From: Floricoccus penangensis
GTDB lineage: Bacteria; Bacillota; Bacilli; Lactobacillales; Streptococcaceae
Assembly: GCF_001832885.1 (NCBI RefSeq)
Contig: NZ_MKIQ01000023.1
Location: forward strand, 1 to 64,000
Direction: 5' to 3'
Length of the DNA stretch: 64,000 nucleotides
In this document: positions 34,627 to 43,783 of the stretch, piece after piece
Numbering within the stretch: the stretch's first letter is position 1
Layout: every line of letters begins with the position of its first letter
Notes under the pieces: generated by a model
What the model saw: only the letters and a program-made list of their open reading frames with translations
Told to the model about the DNA's origin: nothing
Database searches by the model: none
Program-made: the position numbers and the translations under genes

Positions 34627-35982
34627 TTATAGCCCCTCCTTATATGAATTGGTTCTAGTATAAGCTAGTAAGCTAAATACAGCACTTAGTGTAAAGATAA
34701 ATATTCCGACAACTGAAGCTAGATTGTAGTCGGCGGCCTCAACAGTAAGTTTGTACAACCAAGTAACCAAGAGGTCAGTTTCACCAGCTTGATAGTATTT
34801 TGGATTAGATGGTGTACCACCTGTAAGCAGATAGATAACATTGAAGTTGTTTATGTTTCCAATAAATTGTTGAATCAAAGTTGGTGTCATAATCAATAAA
34901 ATCTGTGGGAAAGTAATAGATCTAAATATTTGGAATTTGTTAGCCCCATCAATTTCAGCGGCTTCTAATTGTTCAGAAGGTAGATTCATAATAATACCTG
35001 TTGCTACAAGCATTGTTACTGGGATACCAACCCACATATTAACAAATATAATAGTAATTTTTGCCATTAAACCGTTAGTGAGGAAAGGAATCGGTGCACT
35101 GATTAATCCCCATTTTTGTAACAATGTATTAACTGGTCCCCATGAACTTAAAAGATTTTTCATTGTTAATAGAGATACGAATTGAGGAACTGCCATTGTA
35201 ATAACGAATAATGTTCTCCAAACCTTTTTACCTTTCAAACCTTTAGTATTTATTACTAATGCAAGTAAAATACCGAAGAAGAAAGTAGTAGCCGTAGCAA
35301 ATACTGCCCAAATTAAAGTCCAAGATAACAATGGTAAGAATGTGTTTGCCATACGTCCAGTAAATACATTAGCAAAGTTAGATAATCCAACCCATGAGAA
35401 TAAATGTTTTGGAGGTAGATGCAAATGATCATAGCTAGTAAAGGCTATTAAAATCATATACACTAATGGTAAAACTGTGAAAATTACAATTCCGATTAGA
35501 GGAATTGCCATTAACGTCATGTGGAATCGTCCATTAGCAAGTGTTTCAAAATCTTCTTTAAATGATGGAGCTTTGATACCAGCTTTATGAAGAACGAATA
35601 GTTTTCGATTACTTTTAAGACCGCACCAGAAGATATATGCATAGACCAAGCAGAATATAATTGCAGCTAACCCAAAAATCATGAGCAACATTGAGTTATC
35701 ACCGTCAACAGTAACCTGCATCTCAATACCGTCAACAACTTTTGTTTCAACACCTTGAGTATGGGTACCTAGTGTAATTAATCCATATAAAGCGGGGATT
35801 ACTTGTAGTACGAATGAGATTAGGAAAAAAATTTCTGCTAATAAATATGCAAGTCCTTTGATTATTTGTTTATTACGAAGGTTGTTTAAACCAGAAATAA
35901 TGAAAGATAACTTAGTGATCAAATCACCTTCTTTGAATACGGTTTTCATAGGTACTAAACTATGGTTAGTAGATGTATCCAT
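34627..35982 (-). CDS. malF: Maltodextrin-type ABC transporter permease, MalF/MalC-like
   Basis: 451 residues, longer than MalG because of an N-terminal extension with about three extra membrane segments, as in MalF/MalC. EAA loop: EQLEAAEIDGANKFQIFRSITFPQI (about 340-365). It forms the channel with MalG. No ATP-binding subunit is encoded in the unit, so a shared MsmK/MalK-type ATPase from elsewhere is presumed. Starts about 68 bases after malE. Confidence 0.88.
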   Translation of the reverse strand: MDTSTNHSLVPMKTVFKEGDLITKLSFIISGLNNLRNKQIIKGLAYLLAEIFFLISFVLQVIPALYGLITLGTHTQGVETKVVDGIEMQVTVDGDNSMLLMIFGLAAIIFCLVYAYIFWCGLKSNRKLFVLHKAGIKAPSFKEDFETLANGRFHMTLMAIPLIGIVIFTVLPLVYMILIAFTSYDHLHLPPKHLFSWVGLSNFANVFTGRMANTFLPLLSWTLIWAVFATATTFFFGILLALVINTKGLKGKKVWRTLFVITMAVPQFVSLLTMKNLLSSWGPVNTLLQKWGLISAPIPFLTNGLMAKITIIFVNMWVGIPVTMLVATGIIMNLPSEQLEAAEIDGANKFQIFRSITFPQILLIMTPTLIQQFIGNINNFNVIYLLTGGTPSNPKYYQAGETDLLVTWLYKLTVEAADYNLASVVGIFIFTLSAVFSLLAYTRTNSYKEGL

Positions 35983-36050
35983 AATAAATCCTTTCTATAA
36001 AAATAAGGGGCAGGCACGTATTTGCCTTGCGCCCCCTAAAAATTGTATGA

Positions 36051-37313
36051 TTATTTTTGACCAGAGATATCTTTCATAAGTTGATCAAGTGAAGATTTGT
36101 ATTGATCAGGTTTGATTTTACCAGTATATGCACCAGACATAGTAGCTCCAGTAGAAGACCAGAAATTAGTCATTTCAGGAATCTTAGGCATGATTACAGA
36201 GTATTCTTTACCAGACATTGTTGCAACAGCACTAGCAATTTCACTGTTTTTAACTGCGTCAGACTCTTGAAGTTTTTTATTTGTAGGAACAGTACTACGA
36301 GTAGGTTCTTTAAATTGAGCATCTTGGAATTTTTCAGAAGAGAAGTATTCAGCTAATTTATAAGCTTTAGAAATTCTTTCTGTATCCCCGTTTGCTGGTG
36401 CTTGGTTAACTGCAAATACTTGTACACCTAAGAATGCTTTTTGTTGAACTTCTTGCCCACCAATATTAATTTTCGGATATACTGCTATACCAAGATTTTC
36501 TTTACCAACAGCTTCTTCAGCTTTGCTTAAATCCCATGGACCTGATTGGAATGCTGCAATGTCACCAGATTTAAATTTAGCTAGCCCATCTTCTTTAACG
36601 TTTACAAAGTTTTTATTGTTCTTTTGGTCAGCAACCCATTGAAGGACTGATACACCTTTATCATTGTTCCAGTTAGTTCCGTTTGGATCTTCACCATTTG
36701 GTCCAAATAAGTCAAGTCCCATTGACATAAATAAAGGAGCCCAGTAGTAAGCATTCACTTCTTCAAGTGATGATCCACCAAATTTAGCTTTGCTTATAAT
36801 ACCTTCATATGTTTTAACATCGTCAGCTGATAATTTTGTTTTATTGTAGTAGTAAACTAACGATTCTACACCAAATGGAAAGGCATATTCTTCACCCTTA
36901 TAAGTTACGGCTTGAACAGCACTGTCAATTTGTTCATCATTGATTTTTTTTGAAAACTGTTCAGGAATTTTTTGAAGTACACCTGATTCAACTAGTTGAC
37001 CAATATGATCATGAGGAGCGGCGAAAACATCAGCAGCTTTGCTTGGATCTTTTTTGATATTTTCTTGAGCTTTTGAAGCATCACTCTCAATGATTTCTAG
37101 TTTAACATTTGGATTTTCAGATTCGAAGTCCTTAACATTTGCCTCATAGAATTTTTTTGAGTCTGTTGGAACCCAAACTTTTAATGAGACTTTTTTATCT
37201 GAACTACCAGATGACTCAGATTTTTTTTCTGATTTCCCACCACAACCTACTAATAGAGTAGTAGCAGCTAGCGCAGTAGCCCCTGCAAGAGCAAGCTTTT
37301 TCCAATTTTTCAT
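36051..37313 (-). CDS. malE: Maltodextrin-type solute-binding lipoprotein, MalE/MalX-like
   Basis: 420 residues. Lipoprotein signal ALAATTLLVGCGGKSEKK (lipidated Cys near residue 24), a Ser/Lys linker and a type I solute-binding fold: SLKVWVPTDSKKFYEANVKDFESENPNVKLEII, FAFPFGVESLVYYYN-like AFPFGVESLVYYYNKT, and IAAFQSGPWDLSKAEEAVG. The C-terminal MPKIPEMTNFWSSTGATMSGAYTG is characteristic of MalX/MalE. AGGAGGG ribosome-binding site. Its promoter contains a cre site. Confidence 0.92.
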   Translation of the reverse strand: MKNWKKLALAGATALAATTLLVGCGGKSEKKSESSGSSDKKVSLKVWVPTDSKKFYEANVKDFESENPNVKLEIIESDASKAQENIKKDPSKAADVFAAPHDHIGQLVESGVLQKIPEQFSKKINDEQIDSAVQAVTYKGEEYAFPFGVESLVYYYNKTKLSADDVKTYEGIISKAKFGGSSLEEVNAYYWAPLFMSMGLDLFGPNGEDPNGTNWNNDKGVSVLQWVADQKNNKNFVNVKEDGLAKFKSGDIAAFQSGPWDLSKAEEAVGKENLGIAVYPKINIGGQEVQQKAFLGVQVFAVNQAPANGDTERISKAYKLAEYFSSEKFQDAQFKEPTRSTVPTNKKLQESDAVKNSEIASAVATMSGKEYSVIMPKIPEMTNFWSSTGATMSGAYTGKIKPDQYKSSLDQLMKDISGQK

Positions 37314-37389
37314 TTAATAATACCCTCCTAATGTGTATTAAAGTTAGTTTTTTTTGACACATCATTTTTGACATGTCTTTCTAAGACTT

Positions 37390-37508
37390 ATTATGCAATC
37401 GTTTTCACTGAAAGTCAAGTGTTTTTATGTGTTTTTATGTAAGCGATATAAAACCATTGCCCACAAGCTTTTGAAATTACAACCAATTCATTGCAAGCGA
37501 TTGCGAAA
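37390..37508 (-). promoter_or_regulatory. malE promoter with cre site and further LacI-type operators
   Basis: Minus strand: -35 TTGACT (37413-37418), 17-base spacer, -10 CATAAT (37390-37395). The cre TGAAAACGATTGCA (37394-37407, minus strand) overlaps the -10 and spacer. Upstream are two similar LacI-family-like sites, TGTAAGCGATATAA (37438-37451) and GCAAGCGATTGC (37493-37504). CcpA repression plus a MalR-type regulator is a reasonable reading; no malR gene is in the window. Confidence 0.75.
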
Positions 37509-38158
37509 AATCTATAAAATATCAAACTTAAATTAGTTAAATTATTATTTTATAGTTAGTATTCTTGGACGTTACGTATGTAATTTGTTGATACTAGTAT
37601 GACACGAATAGACGAGTAATAAAATTATTATTAAATTTTTAGATTCAAATAAATTGATAATAAGATAACATTCATATTTTTGTATATGAAAATTTATTAA
37701 AAAGAGAATCTAAAAGTATAAGTGTAACTAGTTTAAATCACAAGTAATCTATGAAATTCACTAAACAATAAGTAATGTAAAATAAATTTAGAGACAAGTG
37801 ACAATTGTAACGTTATGATGGAATAAAACGGAATCAAGAAGATTCTTATAAATAAATTACCTAAATCAATAGAGTTAGTTCCTTGGGGGGGAGGATATAC
37901 GAAAATGAGATTGTATAGATAGCTCATTGATTTTTATTAGATACTAATATTTTATTATAATAAATAGCATTGGTAAAATTTAAACTAATTATTTGTCTAA
38001 AAAAAATAAATATTAAAAAAACATTGAATATGTTGATGGTCTTAAGAGAGTATGTTGGCTCAATTGAAAATTGTGGTTAAAATATATATTGTAGAAATAT
38101 GATGAATAAATATCATTTGAAAGTTATTGATATTATGCTGAAAAAACGTTTGGCTATG

Positions 38159-38189
38159 TACTCGCAACATCTTGTTGCGAGTATTTTTT
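38159..38189 (+). terminator. Orphan strong terminator with no gene upstream
   Basis: TACTCGCAACA (38159-38169) and TGTTGCGAGTA (38173-38183) form a perfect eleven-pair stem with a three-base loop, then TTTTTT. The nearest upstream plus-strand gene is the GH65 gene more than 4 kb away, so a small RNA or tiny gene probably precedes it. Confidence 0.85.
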
Positions 38190-38302
38190 ATATGTTTGCC
38201 ATCATTGCTTTAAAATAATTTTCATAAAATATATAGTTTGTACAATAATAGAAATGTAAGAAAGAAAAGTTAAAAATTGAATTAAAATATTTTTTTATAA
38301 AT

Positions 38303-38318
38303 CTTACAAATTTGTAAG
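38303..38318. promoter_or_regulatory. Perfect 16-bp palindrome, operator candidate of the MacAB-like operon
   Basis: CTTACAAATTTGTAAG is fully symmetrical. TATAAT lies 22 bp downstream (38340-38345) and the first gene starts at 38401. It is not a match to any regulator box I know in this group; no regulator gene is adjacent. Confidence 0.6.
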
Positions 38319-38400
38319 CTTTTACATTATATTTTAGTATATAATGGTTATTATAGAAAAATGTTTCTTTGGAAGTTTAGTGAAAAGAATGGAGGATAAT

Positions 38401-39651
38401 ATGAAAATTTGGCAAAATAAAAAGCTAATGATCATTTTAGGAAGTATATTGGCTTTGATTGTAGTTGCCTTTATCGGTGTAAAAACATTTGGTCAGAAAA
38501 ATAATAAGGCTGCACAGATAGCTAATACGGGTGATAGTTATGGAATTAAGTATTTTGAAGTACCAGACGTTGATCAAGTATTCATAAATGGTATAGTTCA
38601 ACCGAATCAAATGCAATCATTCCCAAAAAATGATAAAAATACAAGTGAACCAGATATAAAGGTAACTAATGGTCAAGTTGTTGACGAAGGAACAGTTCTT
38701 TTTACTTATGAAGATAAAGATATTACTAAGGAAATAGAAAATCAAAAAAATACCGTTAATAAATTGCAAACAAAGCGTGAGAATACGATTGCAAAATGGA
38801 ATAGAGCTTTAGCAAATGCTAACGGTGCAAATGCTTCCTCTAAAACTGAGGATAAAGAAGGTATTAGTGGGGCTCAAACATCAACTGGTATAAACGAACA
38901 GTATCAATCAGAAATTGATGGTATTGATGAAGAAATTGGTTTTGCAAATGATGCTGAGGCAGACCTACAAACTAAACAATATATATCTACAAGTGCTAAA
39001 TTTAAAGGGCGTGTATCAATTCCTGAAGTTAAGGATGCAAACTCACCAATTCTTAGACTTACATCAGAGGAATTGTATGTTGCAGGTAAAGTTAGTGAAA
39101 AAGATTTACCAAAAATTAAAGTTGGACAACAAGCAACCCTTACATCGATATCAAATGGGACGGTAGTAACAGGCAAGATTTCATATATAGATGATAATCC
39201 ACCAGAAAATAAAACGGAACAAAATCAATATGGTAATAACTCTTCACTTTCAAGTTATGATGTTAAGATAACTCTTGATACTTTAGAAGGTATAAAGAAT
39301 GGCTATCATATTCAAGCCACAGTTGATGTAGGTAAAAAAGAAGCTGTGCAACTTCCTAAAGAAGCTGTTCGTGATAGTGGGGATAAGAAGTACGTACTAG
39401 TTAATGACTTTGGTAATGTTGTTCGACGTGATGTTCAAGTTGGTGAAGAAAAAGATGGGAAAGTAACAATAAAATCAGGTTTAGAGTCCGCTGATCGAGT
39501 AATTGTTTCATCAGAAAAGCCAGTAAAAGAAGGTGATATTATTGGTGGAGGCGACGCTGGCCAAGGTCCTGCAAACGCTGCTGTAGAAGGTGAAACATCA
39601 GACTCGGAGAAACAAGAGAAGGCATCTGAAGAAAAAACTGAAAGTAAATAA
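38401..39651 (+). CDS. Membrane fusion protein of a MacAB-like exporter (YknX/HlyD family)
   Basis: 416 residues. One N-terminal membrane segment (about 8-27), then lipoyl/hairpin and beta-barrel domains: VDQVFINGIVQPN, KVTNGQVVDEGTVLFTYEDKDITKEI, a coiled-coil of about 80 residues rich in Asn/Glu, GRVSIPEVKDANSPILRLTSEELYVAGKVSEKDLPKIKVGQQATL, and a C-terminal EKDGKVTIKSGLESADRVIVS. A Ser/Glu/Lys-rich tail ends it. Start at 38401 with GGAGG; the frame back to 38344 runs into the promoter. Works with the next two genes to export an unknown substrate such as a peptide. Confidence 0.87.
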   Translation: MKIWQNKKLMIILGSILALIVVAFIGVKTFGQKNNKAAQIANTGDSYGIKYFEVPDVDQVFINGIVQPNQMQSFPKNDKNTSEPDIKVTNGQVVDEGTVLFTYEDKDITKEIENQKNTVNKLQTKRENTIAKWNRALANANGANASSKTEDKEGISGAQTSTGINEQYQSEIDGIDEEIGFANDAEADLQTKQYISTSAKFKGRVSIPEVKDANSPILRLTSEELYVAGKVSEKDLPKIKVGQQATLTSISNGTVVTGKISYIDDNPPENKTEQNQYGNNSSLSSYDVKITLDTLEGIKNGYHIQATVDVGKKEAVQLPKEAVRDSGDKKYVLVNDFGNVVRRDVQVGEEKDGKVTIKSGLESADRVIVSSEKPVKEGDIIGGGDAGQGPANAAVEGETSDSEKQEKASEEKTESK

Positions 39652-39661
39652 GGAGGTATAA

Positions 39662-40366
39662 ATGGAACAAGTTGAAAAACAACCTCTTATTAAGTTACGG
39701 CATATAGAAAAAAGGTTTCCTGTTGGTAAAGAGCAATTACTTGTTCTCAAAGATTTGGATTTAGATATCTATCCTGGTGAGTTTATAATGATAATGGGTA
39801 AGTCAGGTAGTGGTAAAACTACTTTGATGAATATTATTGGATTTTTGGATAGACTAACCGAAGGGGAGTATTATTTTAATGGTACTGATGTTTCGAAACT
39901 ATCTGAAAATAAAAAATCTGAATTTAGAAATGAATTTTTAGGATTCATATTTCAACAGTTTTTCTTAATTGGTTCTTTAAATGTAAGTCAAAATGTTCAA
40001 TTACCCTGTGTCTATGAAGGAAAAAAATCCGGATCAGAAAAAAAAGAGATTGCTGAAAAGTATCTCGGACTAGTTGGACTTGAAAGTAAGGCAAAATCAA
40101 AGGTTACAGAACTTTCTGGAGGTCAACAACAACGTGTTGCAATTGCACGTGCACTAGTTAATGATCCCGTATTGATTATGGCTGATGAACCAACAGGAGC
40201 ACTTGATAGTGAAACAGGTACTGAGATAATGAACCTTTTGACGGAACTTAATAAGCAAGGAAAAACTATCGTCATGGTTACTCATGATGCTGATATGACT
40301 AAATATGCTAGCAGGGTAATTCATATGAAAGATGGTCGCTTTTATAAAGAGGAGGTAACTGAATGA
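39662..40366 (+). CDS. ABC transporter ATP-binding protein, MacB/LolD-type
   Basis: 234 residues. Walker A GKSGSGKTT, Q-loop FIFQQFFLIGSLNV, signature LSGGQQQRVAIARAL, Walker B VLIMADEPTGALDSETG, H-loop MVTHDAD. The GALDS ending is typical of the MacB/LolD/FtsE class that couples to FtsX-like permeases. It overlaps the permease start by 4 bases (ATGA) and follows the fusion protein by 10 bases. Confidence 0.93.
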   Translation: MEQVEKQPLIKLRHIEKRFPVGKEQLLVLKDLDLDIYPGEFIMIMGKSGSGKTTLMNIIGFLDRLTEGEYYFNGTDVSKLSENKKSEFRNEFLGFIFQQFFLIGSLNVSQNVQLPCVYEGKKSGSEKKEIAEKYLGLVGLESKAKSKVTELSGGQQQRVAIARALVNDPVLIMADEPTGALDSETGTEIMNLLTELNKQGKTIVMVTHDADMTKYASRVIHMKDGRFYKEEVTE

Positions 40367-41595
40367 TTTGGAATCTATTAGTTAGTACTTTTCTAAGTTT
40401 ACGTGCTCATAAGTTAAGAGTTTTACTCACAATGATTGGAATAATTATTGGTATTACTTCGGTTGTTACGATTTCTTCACTTGGTGAAGGTATGAAAAAA
40501 CAAGTTTTATCCGCTACCAGTGCTATGAATGCTGATGTTGTGAAACTCAAATACACCTCAAGTGATGATGGAAAAAGTAAAGGGGACTCTGGAGAATCTG
40601 ATTTTTCATTTTCACGAATTGATATGAAAAAGGTGCAATCAATACCAGGAGTTAAAACAGTATATCCGCAATATGGTGATGGAGGTATGGGAGATAATTT
40701 GAGTCTTTCCATGGATTACTTTGGAGATCAAACAAGTATTATGGTTACTTCAAACCGAGGTAATAATAAAATTCAATATGGACGTGATTTTTCGGATGCC
40801 GATAGTGGGAAAAATGTGATTGTACTGAATCCTGAAATTTTTGAATATCAATTAAAGGTTGATAATCCTGCTGATATGATTAATAAGGCTGTTTCTATCA
40901 ATGGCTATATGTTTAAGATAATTGGTATTTTAGAAAAAGTAAATTATGAGAATATGAGTGCTTCAGATGCAATGTCAATGGATTGGACAACTATGATGAG
41001 CTCCTTTGTTTCAAGAAGTGACTATAATAAATTAGCTGAGACTAAATCAATCTCTGGAATTAATTTTAAACTAAAAGAAGGTGCAGATAGAGATGCTGTG
41101 ATTAGTAAGGCAATTGAGATTATGACCACGAATCATCCAGATGTTAAGGGTGTGTTTAGAGAAGATGATCAAGATCGTCAAGCACAAAAGCAAATGGAAG
41201 ATAGTATAGGTAGTATAACAATGTTCTTACTTGCAGTAACTGCCATATCACTTTTAGTTGGTGGTATTGGAGTTATGAATATTATGTACGTGTCAGTCAC
41301 TGAAAGAAAACGAGAAATTGGTATTCGCCGTGCTATCGGTGCAAAACCAAGAGTAATATTACTCCAATTTTTACTTGAAGCAGCATTTATTACTCTACTT
41401 GGTGGATTAATTGGTGTTGGTCTTGGTTACGGAATTGCTCGTATGATTGGACCAGCATTGAGTATTGTGCCAGTAATTACACCTAAGATTTTCTTGATTT
41501 CAACATCTGTTTCAATATTAACAGGTATAATATTTGGTATCATACCTGCCATTAGTGCTTCAAGGATGGATCCAATTAAAGCAATTTACAATTAA
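40363..41595 (+). CDS. FtsX/MacB-family ABC transporter permease
   Basis: 410 residues. N-terminal membrane segment (about 20-40, LRVLLTMIGIIIGITSVVTISSLGEGMKK), an extracytoplasmic MacB core domain of about 220 residues, then three C-terminal membrane segments (MFLLAVTAISLLVGGIGVMNIMYVSVTERKREIGIRRAIGA, and two more). The ERKREIGIRRAIGA loop is the MacB/FtsX coupling motif. Completes a three-gene export operon with its own terminator. Confidence 0.92.
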   Translation: MIWNLLVSTFLSLRAHKLRVLLTMIGIIIGITSVVTISSLGEGMKKQVLSATSAMNADVVKLKYTSSDDGKSKGDSGESDFSFSRIDMKKVQSIPGVKTVYPQYGDGGMGDNLSLSMDYFGDQTSIMVTSNRGNNKIQYGRDFSDADSGKNVIVLNPEIFEYQLKVDNPADMINKAVSINGYMFKIIGILEKVNYENMSASDAMSMDWTTMMSSFVSRSDYNKLAETKSISGINFKLKEGADRDAVISKAIEIMTTNHPDVKGVFREDDQDRQAQKQMEDSIGSITMFLLAVTAISLLVGGIGVMNIMYVSVTERKREIGIRRAIGAKPRVILLQFLLEAAFITLLGGLIGVGLGYGIARMIGPALSIVPVITPKIFLISTSVSILTGIIFGIIPAISASRMDPIKAIYN

Positions 41596-41603
41596 TAATA
41601 AAG

Positions 41604-41635
41604 AAATCTTGCCTAAAATTTAAGCAAGATTTTTA
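41604..41635 (+). terminator. Terminator of the MacAB-like operon
   Basis: AAATCTTGC (41604-41612) pairs with GCAAGATTT (41624-41632), then T. Confidence 0.88.
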
Positions 41636-41669
41636 TATAATTTAATATTTATTAGAGTAATTAACAACG

Positions 41670-41705
41670 AAAAAGCATAATAGTCTTCCAACTATTATGC
41701 TTTTA
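41670..41705. terminator. Bidirectional terminator, mainly of the pyruvate oxidase gene
   Basis: AAAAGCATAATAGT (41671-41684) and ACTATTATGCTTTT (41691-41704) form a perfect fourteen-pair stem with a six-base loop. Confidence 0.92.
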
Positions 41706-41727
41706 CAATGTAATTATTTATTTCTTA

Positions 41728-43578
41728 TTATAATTCAACACCATATTCTTCAAATAATTCTGGAAGTGGTTTTAAATTTTGACCATCATATCTATCTAAG
41801 AATTCTCTTACTGTATATTCTTTATACCCAGCTGCTGTTTGAGTAGAAGGAGAAGCATCGTAGTTTTTGCTGACTGTTTCAACTAACTTACCATCTTCAA
41901 TCTTAAGAAGTAAATCTTCTACCGGGATACTACGTTTATCAGTGATTTTAGCATCAATCAAGAATGGACGACCTGCTTTTGTGACTTCAAGTGCTTTATC
42001 GAAAGCTGCTGGAAGTTCTTTTGGAGAACGAACAGTGACTGATTCAACACCCATTGCTTGAGCAATCATGGCGAAGTCTTGATCTTCAATATAGATACCT
42101 GAGTAATCCATTGGAATATCATCTTGTTCACTCTTAATAAAGTTAAGAGAAGCATTAGATGTTACAACATTGATAATTGGAAGTTTGTATTTCTTTTCAG
42201 TGATTAAGTCTTGCATAACCATTGAGAATGCACCATCACCTGAAATATTGAACACTTGACGATCTGGATAGCTTAATTGTCCAGCAATAGCTCCTGGAAC
42301 TCCTGATCCCATAGAAGCAAATAAAGCTGAAATAACCCACTTATTTTTAGGTGTTATATTTAAATGACGGAAACTGTTAATGATGTTATCACCAACGTCA
42401 ATTGAGAATACTGCATTCGGTTCAGCAATACGATTGATTTCTTTATAAACAGCTTCAAATTCTAATGGTTCAGCATTACGATTTGTCAAGTAATCAAGAT
42501 ATTCTTTCCAGTTTGCCATATCAGCAGCAGCAGCCTTGAAATAAGGACTTTCTTCAACTTTTTCGCTGCGTTCAATTGCTTTTTCTACAAAAGCTGTAGC
42601 ATCAGACCAAATACCTAAATCTAAGAAGTGATGACGTCCAAATTGAGCACGATTGTTATCAATTTGAATAAATTTGAATTCATGAGTACGATATACAAGG
42701 TTTGCAAATGGGAAGTCTGCGCCGATTGTGATTATTAAATCGCTGACAGCCATAATTTCATCAGCAGCTTTAGAAGCTGCACGGTTAGCAGTTCCAAGAT
42801 TACCTTCATAGCTATCTGGAATTAATCCTTTAGCAAGACCTGTCATAACAATCGGAATTTGTAATTTCTTAGAAAGTTCGACAAGTTTGTCACCACCATT
42901 TTTAATACCACGTCCTACGTGGAATACAGGTCGTTTTGCTTCTTTAACCATTGCTAAAAATTGATCTACTTCTTCATCAGTAGCTAGAGGACCAGCAACA
43001 ACTTTATTATCAGTATTTGAATGAGAAGTATAAGGTACATCAGGAATTTGGACATAACCAAAGTCGTTAGGGATGACAACAACAGCAACGCCATTGTGCT
43101 TATAAGCTTCACGAATTGCTTTATCAATTACATATGGAAGACTTTCTGGTGTCATTACCAAACGATTATAGACTGCAACGTCTGCGAACATTGGATTTTC
43201 AACGAATTCTTGGAAATAATTGTAATTCATATTTGTACTTGGAACTTGACCGATTAAAGCTAGTACTGGTGCATGATCTTCTTTAGCATCGTATAGTCCT
43301 GTTAAAAGGTTAGTAGCTCCAGGTCCAGCTGAACCAAAACATACAGCAATTTTGCCAGTAAGTTTAGCATCTGCAGCGGCAGCTAATGCTCCAACTTGTT
43401 CATGACGAATTTGGATATAATCTATATTATCTTTTTCCAAATCTAAGGCATGCATAGTTGAGTTGAATGAACCACCTGGGTATCCATAAATGTGGTTTAC
43501 ACCCCATGATTCGATAACTCTAAGCATAGCAACGCTAGCTGGGACAGTTTTTGAAATTTCAGTATCTGTGTTAGTCAT
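41728..43578 (-). CDS. pox: Pyruvate oxidase (acetyl-phosphate forming)
   Basis: 616 residues. A TPP- and FAD-dependent enzyme turning pyruvate, phosphate and oxygen into acetyl phosphate, CO2 and hydrogen peroxide. N-terminal AMLRVIESWGVNHIYGYPGGSFNSTMHAL with active-site Glu in IRHEQVGALAAAADAKLTGKIAVCFGSAGPGATNL, and the TPP motif ISGDGAFSMVMQDLITEKKYKLPIINVVTSN. Overall it follows Lactobacillus plantarum Pox more closely than acetolactate synthase; the ending PLPELFEEYGVEL also fits Pox. A cre site lies upstream. It predicts aerobic peroxide formation. Acetolactate synthase is the main alternative and I consider it unlikely. Confidence 0.88.
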   Translation of the reverse strand: MTNTDTEISKTVPASVAMLRVIESWGVNHIYGYPGGSFNSTMHALDLEKDNIDYIQIRHEQVGALAAAADAKLTGKIAVCFGSAGPGATNLLTGLYDAKEDHAPVLALIGQVPSTNMNYNYFQEFVENPMFADVAVYNRLVMTPESLPYVIDKAIREAYKHNGVAVVVIPNDFGYVQIPDVPYTSHSNTDNKVVAGPLATDEEVDQFLAMVKEAKRPVFHVGRGIKNGGDKLVELSKKLQIPIVMTGLAKGLIPDSYEGNLGTANRAASKAADEIMAVSDLIITIGADFPFANLVYRTHEFKFIQIDNNRAQFGRHHFLDLGIWSDATAFVEKAIERSEKVEESPYFKAAAADMANWKEYLDYLTNRNAEPLEFEAVYKEINRIAEPNAVFSIDVGDNIINSFRHLNITPKNKWVISALFASMGSGVPGAIAGQLSYPDRQVFNISGDGAFSMVMQDLITEKKYKLPIINVVTSNASLNFIKSEQDDIPMDYSGIYIEDQDFAMIAQAMGVESVTVRSPKELPAAFDKALEVTKAGRPFLIDAKITDKRSIPVEDLLLKIEDGKLVETVSKNYDASPSTQTAAGYKEYTVREFLDRYDGQNLKPLPELFEEYGVEL

Positions 43579-43660
43579 ACTAATGAGCTCCTTTTATAGT
43601 TTTATACTATATTTTAATTTATAGGTCCGATAAACCTTACAGGTATACTTTAGCACTTGG

Positions 43661-43674
43661 TGCAATCGTTTTCA
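43661..43674 (-). promoter_or_regulatory. cre site upstream of pyruvate oxidase
   Basis: TGAAAACGATTGCA on the minus strand matches the cre consensus and is identical base for base with the cre in the malE promoter (37394-37407). It lies 83 bp upstream of the start codon. Confidence 0.8.
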
Positions 43675-43783
43675 AATATTTGGCCTGTTATTTATAGATG
43701 ATTGCAGTTACTTGAAAATTAAAAGATACTCCATACTTTAGAGTATAAATTTCAAGAAAAATTTTTTATACTTTGATATTTAT

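Larger units (their letters stand above)
37509..38400. other. 890-bp AT-rich intergenic region between the mal and mac loci
   Basis: No protein gene can be supported. A 64-residue minus-strand frame (37733-37927) has poor composition and no ribosome-binding site. The region ends with an orphan terminator (38159-38189), a perfect palindrome (38303-38318) and the mac promoter. A weak promoter (TTGAAA 38064-38069, TATTGT 38087-38092) could give a transcript of about 90 nt ending at that terminator. Confidence 0.6.

Noticed and set aside
37733-37927. Minus-strand 64-residue frame in the mal-mac intergenic region
   Set aside because: AT-rich composition, no ribosome-binding site, no recognisable family and no promoter; most likely chance.
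38099-38218. 39-codon frame overlapping the orphan terminator
   Set aside because: No ribosome-binding site, and the strong hairpin with T6 lies inside it.
41728-43578. Acetolactate synthase as identity of the TPP enzyme
   Set aside because: N-terminal, FAD-region and C-terminal sequence follow Lactobacillus pyruvate oxidase throughout; no alsD or ilvN neighbour.
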